Assembly (NCBI GenBank): GCA_037445875.1
Contig: JBBIJR010000086.1
Span: 1-13,183 of the forward strand
Origin: JBBIJR01 sp037445875
GTDB taxonomy: Bacteria > CLD3 > SB21
DNA: 13,183 nt
Direction: 5' to 3'
The notes beneath the pieces are model-generated. The model did not search any database, was not told the DNA's origin, and saw nothing but the letters and a program-made list of their open reading frames with translations. This document shows, piece by piece, positions 6,695-12,627 of this stretch. A program made the position numbers and the translations under genes. Within the stretch, counting starts at the first letter, position 1, and every line of letters starts with the position of its first letter.

Positions 6695-7982
6695 CTTCGG
6701 CCAGACGTATGCCGCTGAACTGCCAGCGGGCCTCGGGAGGGAAGAAGTTCCGGTACGTGGGACGAATGTGTCCGGAGGGTGTCGCACACGAGCCGCCGCG
6801 GAGTACCATCTGGTTGCACATGAATTTGCCGTTGTACTCGCCGATGGCGCCGGAAGCGGGGCGAAATCCCGGATAGGGGACGTACGGACTCTGCGTCCAC
6901 TCCCACACGTCGCCGTACATCTGCGACAGACCCTCGGATTCGGTCGCCGAAGCCCCTGCGGGGTGCAGGTACTCGGAATCAGAGAAACGGCCTTCGATCG
7001 GCACCGTAACGGCGGCGATCTCCCACTCCGCTTCGGTCGGCAGCCGCGCGCCCGCCCATCGCGCGAACGCATCCGCCTCGTAGTAGCTCACGTGGCATAC
7101 CGGTTCGTTCGGATCCCAATCGAGCAGACCGTGCAGCGTGAAGTGCTTCGAGTGCTTGTGCTCGTGCGTCCAGTAGGCCGGGGCGGTCCAGCGATGCGCT
7201 TCCACGACCTTTGAGCCGTCCGAGAGCCAGAGCTCGGGACGCCGGTAGCCGCCGTCGTCGATGAATCGCTGGTATTCGCCGTTGGTGATAAGGCGCGAAC
7301 CGATGCGAAACGCGTGGACGAACAGCTGGTGGCGCGGAGATTCGTTGTCGAAAGCGAAGGAGGCTTCGTCGTGTCCGATTGCGTAGAGCCCTTCATCGAA
7401 GGACAGCCAACGATGTTCGGGCGGGGCCGGGGCCACGGTGCGGTTGGTCGGTGCCGCGCGGTACGCGGGCCGGAGCGGATTCACGGACAACATGTGCTTT
7501 AGGTCCGTCAGGATCAATTCCTGATGCTGCTGCTCGTGATGAAGACCCAACTCGATCACCGGAGCGAACCTCTCGATCAACGCGTCGTCTGCGCGTTCGA
7601 ATAAGGCGGCCATGCAGCGGTCCACGTGCGCGCGGTATTCGTAGACCTGTTCCACCGTCGGACGAGAGAGCAGACCGCGCTCGGGGCGGGAGAACCGTTC
7701 ACCGACCTGGACGTAGTACGAATTGAACAGGTAGGTGTACAGTGGATCCGGCGATCGGTACGAGGGATCGGCCGGGCTGAGCAGGAACGTCTCGAAAAAC
7801 CAGCTTGTATGGGCGAGATGCCACTTGGCCGGACTCGCGTCGGGCATCGACTGCACAACGTAATCCTCTATGGCCAGGGGACGGCAAAGTTCCTCGGTGA
7901 AACGTCGGACGCGCGAAAACGCCTGCGCGTACTGCTGGCGCGGCGAAATCGCCGCGGCCTTAAGCGACGGGGAAGCGATCAT
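6687..7982 (-). CDS. egtB: Ergothioneine biosynthesis protein EgtB (iron-dependent sulfoxide synthase)
   Basis: 431 aa, typical for EgtB. It joins hercynine to the sulfur of cysteine or gamma-glutamylcysteine using O2 and non-haem iron. The N-terminal DinB-like domain (about 18-165) carries WHLAHTSWFFE (54-64) and LGLHHEQQHQE (145-155). The iron triad is likely H58 (or H55), H149 and H153. The C-terminal formylglycine-generating-enzyme/sulfatase-modifying domain (about 190-429) shows HRWLSFDEGLYAIG, ARLPTEAEWEIAA (312-324), YGDVWEWTQSPY (356-367) and VLRGGSCATP (393-402), ending GIRLAED. There is no fused methyltransferase, unlike OvoA. ATG 7982 has AGGAGG only 4 bases upstream. It is the first gene of the operon with egtD and the transporter. 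No egtA, egtC or egtE is in the window, so which thiol it uses is open. Confidence 0.93.
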   Translation of the reverse strand: MIASPSLKAAAISPRQQYAQAFSRVRRFTEELCRPLAIEDYVVQSMPDASPAKWHLAHTSWFFETFLLSPADPSYRSPDPLYTYLFNSYYVQVGERFSRPERGLLSRPTVEQVYEYRAHVDRCMAALFERADDALIERFAPVIELGLHHEQQHQELILTDLKHMLSVNPLRPAYRAAPTNRTVAPAPPEHRWLSFDEGLYAIGHDEASFAFDNESPRHQLFVHAFRIGSRLITNGEYQRFIDDGGYRRPELWLSDGSKVVEAHRWTAPAYWTHEHKHSKHFTLHGLLDWDPNEPVCHVSYYEADAFARWAGARLPTEAEWEIAAVTVPIEGRFSDSEYLHPAGASATESEGLSQMYGDVWEWTQSPYVPYPGFRPASGAIGEYNGKFMCNQMVLRGGSCATPSGHIRPTYRNFFPPEARWQFSGIRLAEDA

Positions 7983-8062
7983 ACGGCCTCCTCGGTGTTT
8001 CGGAAAATGGATAAGGTCAAAGTAAGCGCCTTTTGGAGATTGCCAAGGTCTTTTGCGCGCTC

Positions 8063-8083
8063 CGTATCGCGCGGCGCGATACG
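8063..8083. promoter_or_regulatory. Perfect 9-bp inverted repeat upstream of egtB
   Basis: CGTATCGCG, a 3-base spacer, then CGCGATACG, about 80 bases upstream of the egtB start in the 205-base gap after the DUF5996 gene. Its placement suits an operator for the egt operon or an RNA hairpin between the two genes. No T-run follows on the minus strand, so an intrinsic terminator is unlikely. Confidence 0.4.
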
Positions 8084-8119
8084 CTCGACTCGAGACTCGC
8101 TTCGCGAACTCGTCGAGCG
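8082..8119. other. Second, longer inverted repeat in the DUF5996-egtB gap
   Basis: CGCTCGAC (8082-8089) pairs with GTCGAGCG (8112-8119) around a 22-base loop that itself contains the palindrome TTCGCGAA. It abuts the 8063-8083 repeat, so the two could form tandem or competing hairpins in the transcript. Confidence 0.35.
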
Positions 8120-8187
8120 GTCGTGTTTCTCGCTCAGGAGGAAAAGGCTCACTGTCCCGTCAGGTTGGTCTGTTCGAACGCTGACCG

Positions 8188-9009
8188 TCACTTCATCCAT
8201 TCCACCCCGGCGCGATGGAACGTGCGCAACCATTCGAGCACTTCGTCGCCGCCCTTACCAGTTCGGGTGAGTTCCTCCATCAGGAGGTACGATCCCTTCC
8301 ACGACTCGCTCCATCGTGCGCCGTGAGGCAGCGGGGTTTGTCTCATCGCATCGGGAAACGGATACGCCGTCGCATAGAAATACGGTTCCGGGATTCCGTC
8401 GTCCCCGCAGGAGAAGCCAAAGTTCATCTGTTCGTCCGCGCTTTCCTCGTCGTTCGGATCGGCGTCCGGAACGAGTCGCCCGGAGAACCACAGCACGGCG
8501 ACGTCGAAATGGTGCGGCCACAGCTGCACCGGGCCCGTCGAACCCCGCAGTTCACCGCGGAACGTATTGAGCACGTGATCGACGGAGGTGAGATTGGCGA
8601 GGAATGTATCCGCCGCTCGTTGATCGTACCGGGTAACCGGAGCATTCTTGAACGAAGCGAACTCCTTCGGCGGCTCGATATTCATACTGCGCAGCGTTTC
8701 GGCGAGTTCACCGGCCATCTGGCCGCCGCTTCTACCCGCGAAGGACCAGACCGTCCGATCGCCGCGGCTCGTTTGCACAAAGAGTTCGTGCTGCGTGAGA
8801 TCCAGCGCGAGTTCCAGCGATCCGCCTTCGTACGCGACGGGCGGCGTGACCGGGCCACGGGCAGAGACGCGCAGGCTGATGTGGAACCAATGCTTCTGGT
8901 ACGGCGTGAGTTTCTGCCGAACCGCGCCGGCCAATTGCGCGGCCGTGTGCAGCGTGTCGTGCGTCGAGCGCCACGCCTTGAACGGCATGGATTGGAAACG
9001 GACGGTCAT
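8188..9009 (-). CDS. DUF5996 family protein
   Basis: 273 aa cytoplasmic protein of unknown function. The family is recognisable from the W..THDTLH..AQLAGAVR start, the WFHISLRVSARG strand, the LWPHHFDVAVLWFSGR block (about 163-178) and the late GIPEPYFYATAYPFP segment. Conserved His, Asp and Trp residues suggest a ligand pocket, but no reaction is known. ATG 9009 is the first start and has no clear Shine-Dalgarno; an internal ATG seven codons later (MPFKAW) has none either. It lies 89 bases downstream of the deformylase gene and 205 bases upstream of egtB on the same strand, so read-through into the egt operon is possible but the gap probably holds a promoter. Confidence 0.8.
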   Translation of the reverse strand: MTVRFQSMPFKAWRSTHDTLHTAAQLAGAVRQKLTPYQKHWFHISLRVSARGPVTPPVAYEGGSLELALDLTQHELFVQTSRGDRTVWSFAGRSGGQMAGELAETLRSMNIEPPKEFASFKNAPVTRYDQRAADTFLANLTSVDHVLNTFRGELRGSTGPVQLWPHHFDVAVLWFSGRLVPDADPNDEESADEQMNFGFSCGDDGIPEPYFYATAYPFPDAMRQTPLPHGARWSESWKGSYLLMEELTRTGKGGDEVLEWLRTFHRAGVEWMK

Positions 9010-9098
9010 GCGAAAACCCGTTGGTGAAAGGACGATTCATCTCACAAAACGGCAAAAACGGAGGAAATATTCCGACGGAAAAAATGACAATTACCCCT

Positions 9099-9611
9099 CT
9101 ATTCCCTCCGTCTTTCCCACTCGCTTCTGAGCATGAATCCTTTCGGCGAGACGGCGCGTTCGACGGCGAGGATGCCGTTGATGTGGTCGATCTCATGTTG
9201 CAGAAGTTCCGATAAGGCGTCACGCGCATCGAGGGTACAGCGATTTCCGTGCAGGTCGTGGTACTCGACCGTGATAAAGCGCGCTCTTGAGACGCGCACG
9301 AGCAGGTCGGGAAAGCTGAAACAATCGTCCCAGAACTCCAGGCGTTCGGGGCTTTCCCGGGTGATCACGGGATTGATCAGCGGACCTTCGAACTCCGCGG
9401 ACGGCATACGGATGAAGATCACGCGCAGCGGCGCACCGACTTGGTGAGCGGCGATGCCGCGGCCGAAACCGGTACGTCTGCGGAAATCCTTCAGCGTGTC
9501 CTCCAGGTCGCGTACCAGCGAATGGAGTCCGCGGTCGCCGAAATCGGTGACCGTTCGTCCGTTCTCCCACAGGACCGGATCTCCGAGCAATCGTATGGGC
9601 CGTGCGGGCAT
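9099..9611 (-). CDS. def: Peptide deformylase (divergent)
   Basis: 170 aa. It would remove the formyl group from the N-terminal methionine of new proteins, using a bound metal. Motif 1 is GRGIAAHQVG (50-59), matching GxGxAAxQxG. Motif 3 is QHEIDH (138-143), supplying metal ligands H139 and H143 and catalytic E140. Motif 2, normally EGCLS, reads DDCFS (95-99): the metal-ligand Cys97 is kept but the preceding Glu-Gly is Asp-Asp. It may thus be a secondary or specialised deformylase. The frame is open further upstream to 9902, but that extension is antisense-like sequence across the VOC gene; ATG 9611 (MPARPIRLLGDPVL) fits the family. Only 2 bases separate it from the VOC stop, so the two are translationally coupled. 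Confidence 0.88.
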   Translation of the reverse strand: MPARPIRLLGDPVLWENGRTVTDFGDRGLHSLVRDLEDTLKDFRRRTGFGRGIAAHQVGAPLRVIFIRMPSAEFEGPLINPVITRESPERLEFWDDCFSFPDLLVRVSRARFITVEYHDLHGNRCTLDARDALSELLQHEIDHINGILAVERAVSPKGFMLRSEWERRRE

Positions 9612-9613
9612 GG

Positions 9614-9979
9614 TTACTTCGCGTTGGGATCGGACTGCCAGACGCCGAGGATCACGCCGTCGGGATCTTTGAAATACGCCACCCAGCCGACCGACGGCAC
9701 GGCCATTTTCTCCACGACGATCTGACCACCCGATGCCTTGATCGACCGGATCGCATCGTCGAGGTTGGGCACGTCGATCGCATTGGTCATCGGTTGCATC
9801 GGATCGCGGCGTTTCATGATCGCACCGTTGATGCCCGGCCAGTCGTCGGGTCCCGTGCGGGCGATCCAATAATCGAAGCCGGAGAATTTCTCGAACGTCC
9901 ATCCGAAGACGCGTTCATAGAATGCCATCGATTGTTCCGGATCGTTGGCGGGTATTTCGAAATGTGTGATACGTGGCAT
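9614..9979 (-). CDS. VOC (glyoxalase/bleomycin-resistance fold) family protein
   Basis: 121 aa with two beta-alpha-beta-beta-beta modules. The first is PRITHFEIPANDPEQSMAFYERVFGW (2-27) and the second TNAIDVPNLDDAIRSIKASGGQIV, ending in YFKDPDGVILGVWQ. The H6 and late E/D positions suit a metal site, but lactoylglutathione lyase activity is not implied; many such proteins have unknown substrates. ATG 9979 is preceded by AGGAGG with a 5-base spacer. It is the first gene of a two-gene unit with the peptide deformylase. The pairing does not suggest a function. Confidence 0.88.
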   Translation of the reverse strand: MPRITHFEIPANDPEQSMAFYERVFGWTFEKFSGFDYWIARTGPDDWPGINGAIMKRRDPMQPMTNAIDVPNLDDAIRSIKASGGQIVVEKMAVPSVGWVAYFKDPDGVILGVWQSDPNAK

Positions 9980-10042
9980 GGAGCCCTCCTTTGGGACTGA
10001 TGGATACTCGCTGACGCTTCGGCACGGGGAGACGGTCCGCCG

Positions 10043-10564
10043 TCATACCTTTCCAAACGCCGCGTGATACTTCACGACGGATCGAGTGTTACCGAAAAGG
10101 CCGGAACGGAATTCGATCACCATGAACGCCTCGTCCGGTGCGTCGTACTCGCAGAGAAGCCCTTTTGACGAAGCCGGCACGAACCCGAATCGCGGATAGT
10201 ACTCCGGGTGGCCGAGTACCACAACGAAACCGAATCCGAGCTTCTCGCATGCTGCGAGTCCATCCCGCACGAGCATCGAGCCGACACCGCGGCGCTGATA
10301 ATCCGGATGAACGGCCATCGGAGCGAGCCCCATGCCTCGGGCCTTGCCCACGGGAGGTTCGAGCGTGACAGGAGAAAAGAAGATATGACCGATTACCTCT
10401 TCACCCATCACCGCCACCAGCGAGACAAAGGGCGACGCCGCGATGCGGAGCGTGTCCACCAATTCCGCTTCGGCCTCCCGATCGAACGCCAGCCGGTTGA
10501 TCCGGTGAACCGCCGCATGATCGCCCTGCACTTCACGGCGAACGGTTACGGATACCTTGGGCAT
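10043..10564 (-). CDS. GNAT N-acetyltransferase, YhbS-like
   Basis: 173 aa. Transfers an acetyl group from acetyl-CoA to an unknown amine. The acetyl-CoA loop is LAPMAVHPDYQRRGVGSML (80-98) with Q/R-x-x-G-x-G. The later GHPEYYPRFGFVPAS (118-132) is characteristic of the YhbS subgroup. The frame extends 16 codons further to 10612, but MPKVSVTVRRE at 10564 is preferred for family length and has AAAGGG about 7 bases upstream. It lies 63 bases before the VOC gene on the same strand. It begins about 80 bases downstream of the truncated AraC-type stump, so its natural upstream region may have been replaced. Confidence 0.87.
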   Translation of the reverse strand: MPKVSVTVRREVQGDHAAVHRINRLAFDREAEAELVDTLRIAASPFVSLVAVMGEEVIGHIFFSPVTLEPPVGKARGMGLAPMAVHPDYQRRGVGSMLVRDGLAACEKLGFGFVVVLGHPEYYPRFGFVPASSKGLLCEYDAPDEAFMVIEFRSGLFGNTRSVVKYHAAFGKV

Positions 10565-10641
10565 GGACGGACCCTTTTTGACCAATATGCTCCGATTTTG
10601 CCACGGATGCAACGGTTGACCGCATCTAACCCGCGGTCCGG

Positions 10642-10779
10642 CATGATGGAGAACAGGAACAGCAGGGCGCCCAGCAGGGGATCGGAGGTTCTGGCGCTGC
10701 GGTGGAGAGTGGCCAGTACGAGGGATGGGACCGCTCCCTGTGCGGCCCCGGCGAGGAGTATAACGGTTAGAAGTTCCAC
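10642..10779 (-). pseudogene. N-terminal remnant of an AraC-family regulator with membrane-spanning N-terminus
   Basis: From GTG 10779 the protein reads MELLTVILLAGAAQG, then LVLATLHRS and LLGALLFLFSI. This matches the first two hydrophobic helices I know from multi-pass AraC-type regulators, which are typically about 300-400 aa. After about residue 46 similarity stops and the frame runs through non-coding sequence into the GNAT start, so the rest of the membrane domain and the whole DNA-binding domain are missing. The start overlaps the DoxX stop by 13 bases. The stump is too short to function as a regulator. Family assignment is from memory of similar N-termini. Confidence 0.5.
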
Positions 10780-11078
10780 GCCCCGATCGACTCCAGCTTC
10801 GTTGATCGCGAGGCGGATACGACGCCGGTCCTCGCTTTAAGGATCATCAAGCATACGGCCGTCGCGGGTATCATCCAGGGAAGAACGCGTATCATTCCCG
10901 GCACCATCAGGCCTACGGCCGCGAGTACCTCCGCGATGCCCAGGAACGTGCGGAACCACAAGTCAAACTCCCTGTTTATGATCTCCACCAGTTCCGCAGG
11001 GGGAAAAAGTAAGAGATGGCCGTGCCACAAGAAAAGGGCAGCAAGCAATACCTGAAGAATCCACAGCACGATGTTCAT
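10767..11078 (-). CDS. DoxX family membrane protein, apparently C-terminally shortened
   Basis: 103 aa. Hydrophobic helices at about 2-26, 41-60 and 63-80 and the motif FLGIAEVLAAVGLMVPGMIRVLPW fit DoxX/DoxX-like membrane proteins, which usually have four helices and about 115-140 aa. Here the sequence after LMILKARTG turns polar (VVSASRSTKLESIGAWNF) where the fourth helix is expected. ATG 11078 has GAGG 7 bases upstream. It follows the YciI gene by 63 bases and overlaps the AraC stump. A deletion or rearrangement that removed the DoxX end together with the regulator body is one explanation; a naturally short variant is another. Confidence 0.7.
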   Translation of the reverse strand: MNIVLWILQVLLAALFLWHGHLLLFPPAELVEIINREFDLWFRTFLGIAEVLAAVGLMVPGMIRVLPWMIPATAVCLMILKARTGVVSASRSTKLESIGAWNF

Positions 11079-11131
11079 TAATTTACCTCACATGATTCGA
11101 TGTTGAAGTAATGGGTTTATTCACACGCGAG

Positions 11132-11155
11132 GGCCTTTCCGTCATCGGGAAGGCC
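11132..11155 (-). other. Hairpin spanning the YciI stop codon
   Basis: GGCCTTTCCG, TCAT, CGGGAAGGCC: a 10-bp stem with one G-U wobble and a 4-base loop. The YciI stop codon (TGA on the minus strand) is within the loop. No T-run follows, so a rho-independent terminator is not supported. It may stabilise the transcript end or affect passage to the DoxX gene. Confidence 0.4.
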
Positions 11156-11552
11156 GTTCGGCAGCCAGTCCTCGTCTCCGCTCACTCTGCGTTACCATTT
11201 CCGTCAAATCCGCCGCGGGCCGGACTTCCCAGTTGCTTCCCATCCGCAGGCTGGGATGCTGCGACATGAGCTGAATGGCGTGGTTCAGGTCGTTCGCCTC
11301 GAGAATCATAATGCCGCCGATCTGTTCCTTTGTTTCGGCAAATGGACCGTCTGTAACGGAGACCCGGTCGTTGGCAAATCGCAACATGGCGGCGGTCCCT
11401 GAAGCTTGCAAGGCCACGCCGCCGACCATGTGGCCGTTCTTCCTGAGTACGTCGTCGTACGCGAAGCACGCATCCACGAAAGCATTCCGTTCATGTTCAG
11501 ACATGGTCTCCCATTTCTTCTCATCCGTGTAGCCAAAGCAGATGTATTGCAC
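11142..11552 (-). CDS. YciI family protein (DGPF domain)
   Basis: 136 aa small cytoplasmic protein of the dimeric ferredoxin-like fold. The hallmark VTDGPFAETKEQIGG (66-80) contains the DGPF motif, followed by the typical MILEANDLNHAIQLM helix. The biochemical role of the family is poorly known; members often sit beside ECF sigma factors, but none is present here. GTG 11552 is the start, with AGGAGA 8 bases upstream. Only 18 bases separate it from the stop codon of the reconstructed full-length PaiB-like gene, so the two formed an operon. Confidence 0.88.
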   Translation of the reverse strand: MQYICFGYTDEKKWETMSEHERNAFVDACFAYDDVLRKNGHMVGGVALQASGTAAMLRFANDRVSVTDGPFAETKEQIGGIMILEANDLNHAIQLMSQHPSLRMGSNWEVRPAADLTEMVTQSERRRGLAAERPSR

Positions 11553-11570
11553 GGTGGTGTTCTCCTGTAA

Positions 11571-12288
11571 TTAAGGGTTTTGGTCGGTTGGTTGATACTC
11601 CAGCAGCACAATGCCATTGGTGAATACTCTGGAGTCGGAGGTTAACGGACCTTGTTCTTCAAGTTTAGAAATAATGTTGAGATAGCTTTCTTCATCTCTA
11701 TTCTGGTTGAGTTTAAATACATTTTCAATGCTCTCAGCTTTAAGTTCAAATTAAAGTTTGTGTTGCAATACGTACTAGCATATATCAATTTTCAATGCTC
11801 TCAGCTTTAAGTTCAAAGCCAACGATGGCAGGCATCATCTTGCTCAAAAACTGCTCAGGAAGATTGTCATAGATGGTTAGGGATTGTGAATTACCGTTTT
11901 CAAACTTTAACGTCAACTTCCGCATAAACTCAGTTAGTTCAGCATTTGTCATGAAATTGACCTGTCCCGCAATATGAACACTCATATAATTCCAAGTGGA
12001 ACCTATTTGCGGATTACTATACCAAGACGCACTGACATAACAACTGGGTCCTGTGAACACAAGTAATGCGTTTAAATTTTCACCGAAAGCCTTGTGGTGG
12101 CCGGTGTTTCGCATAATGTGTCCCTGTAAAAACAGCTCGCCATTTCTTTCATCGAGTAAAACAGGTATTTGCGTGGCAACTTGTTTTCCTGATAAGAAAC
12201 TACCTGTCAAAAAAGCAAACGGGTGTTCTTCTATGAATTCTAAAATTGTCTGCTTGTCTTTTTCTTTGAAGTATGAAAAACTGTACAT
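11571..12288 (-). pseudogene. PaiB-like FMN-binding split-barrel protein, interrupted near the C-terminus
   Basis: As it stands the frame gives 167 aa (12288-11785). HPFAFLTGSF (22-31), VFTGPSCYVSASWY (77-90), STWNYMSVHIAGQV (97-110) and MMPAIVGFEL (151-160) identify the PaiB family. The family's C-terminal K.NQNR motif is missing because TGA follows SIEN. It reappears downstream: a second copy of the last 30 bases continues in another frame as VFKLNQNRDEESYL and runs to TAA 11571. Removing one 67-base unit restores a 216-aa protein of normal family length. ATG 12288 has GAGG upstream. The DNA is AT-rich (about 37% GC over 11881-11940), unlike the rest of the window, which suggests transfer from a low-GC donor. 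See the finding on a possible assembly artefact. Confidence 0.85.
11721..11817. repeat. 30-base direct repeat flanking a 37-base insert
   Basis: Bases 11721-11750 and 11788-11817 are identical over 30 bases (beginning ATTTTCAATGCTCTCAGC). Between them lie 37 bases (11751-11787) that belong to neither part of the gene. The 67-base period shifts the frame and introduces the premature stop of the PaiB-like gene. Confidence 0.95.
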
Positions 12289-12303
12289 ATAACCTCGTCT
12301 TTA

Positions 12304-12390
12304 TTAGTGGTTGTGAGTCCTCTTACCTTGAGAACAGGCGCCGGCGAGAACCATGAAAAGGCCAAGAAGCACAACAGAATTATTTCTCAT
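12304..12390 (-). CDS. 28-aa putative small lipoprotein
   Basis: The ORF encodes MRNNSVVLLGLFMVLAGACS followed by QGKRTHNH. It has an N-terminal positive charge, a hydrophobic stretch and a Cys at residue 19 after VLAGA, resembling a lipoprotein signal with an imperfect lipobox. After lipidation only about ten residues would remain, as in entericidin-like peptides, or it may be the remnant of a longer lipoprotein. A perfect AGGAGG (12396-12401) lies 5 bases before ATG, the strongest ribosome site in this region. It ends 15 bases before the PaiB-like gene and is probably its operon partner. Function unknown. Confidence 0.5.
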   Translation of the reverse strand: MRNNSVVLLGLFMVLAGACSQGKRTHNH

Positions 12391-12450
12391 GACATCCTCC
12401 TATAATGCGGTTGTTAGTTTCAACTAGCGCGGTGGTGGCGCATAACGTCC

Positions 12451-12544
12451 CGCCGCACCACGCAGCGGCGAGCACAACGCATTTCTATCAAATGTGCGAG
12501 AGATGGGCTGCCAAGCGGTGCCCGCGTCCACGCGAGCAGGCACC
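12451..12544. other. GC-rich double hairpin region between the DinB and small lipoprotein genes
   Basis: Hairpin one is CGCCGC (12451-12456) with GCGGCG (12465-12470). Hairpin two is GGTGCCCGCG (12517-12526) pairing with CGCG (12531-12534) and GGCACC (12539-12544), with a 4-base bulge. The first is flanked by GCATAAC (12440-12446) and CACAACGC (12473-12480), a layout loosely like an integron attC site. Nothing in 12391-12627 looks protein-coding. Both hairpins lie downstream of the DinB stop and could end its transcript, though no T-run follows. Confidence 0.35.
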
Positions 12545-12627
12545 GGCACGACGCGGCACCTTAACGGAAGCCGTGTGGCCTACCGTGTTCGGGTACCGCC
12601 AAAAGGATCGTCACCTTCATCGCTTTG

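Noticed and set aside
6695..7072. N-terminal extension of egtD
   Set aside because: The open frame upstream of ATG 6694 lies entirely within egtB in another frame; EgtD's usual length and the overlap with the egtB stop support 6694.
6687..7982. OvoA (ovothiol synthase) instead of EgtB
   Set aside because: OvoA normally carries a fused C-terminal methyltransferase domain and is much longer; this protein ends after the FGE-like domain and is paired with egtD.
7979..8233. 84-codon minus-strand ORF between DUF5996 and egtB
   Set aside because: It overlaps the end of the DUF5996 gene and the two inverted repeats, has no clear ribosome site and no recognisable protein.
9612..9902. N-terminal extension of the peptide deformylase
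   Set aside because: The extension reads through the VOC gene in another frame and has no family match; ATG 9611 gives a normal deformylase N-terminus.
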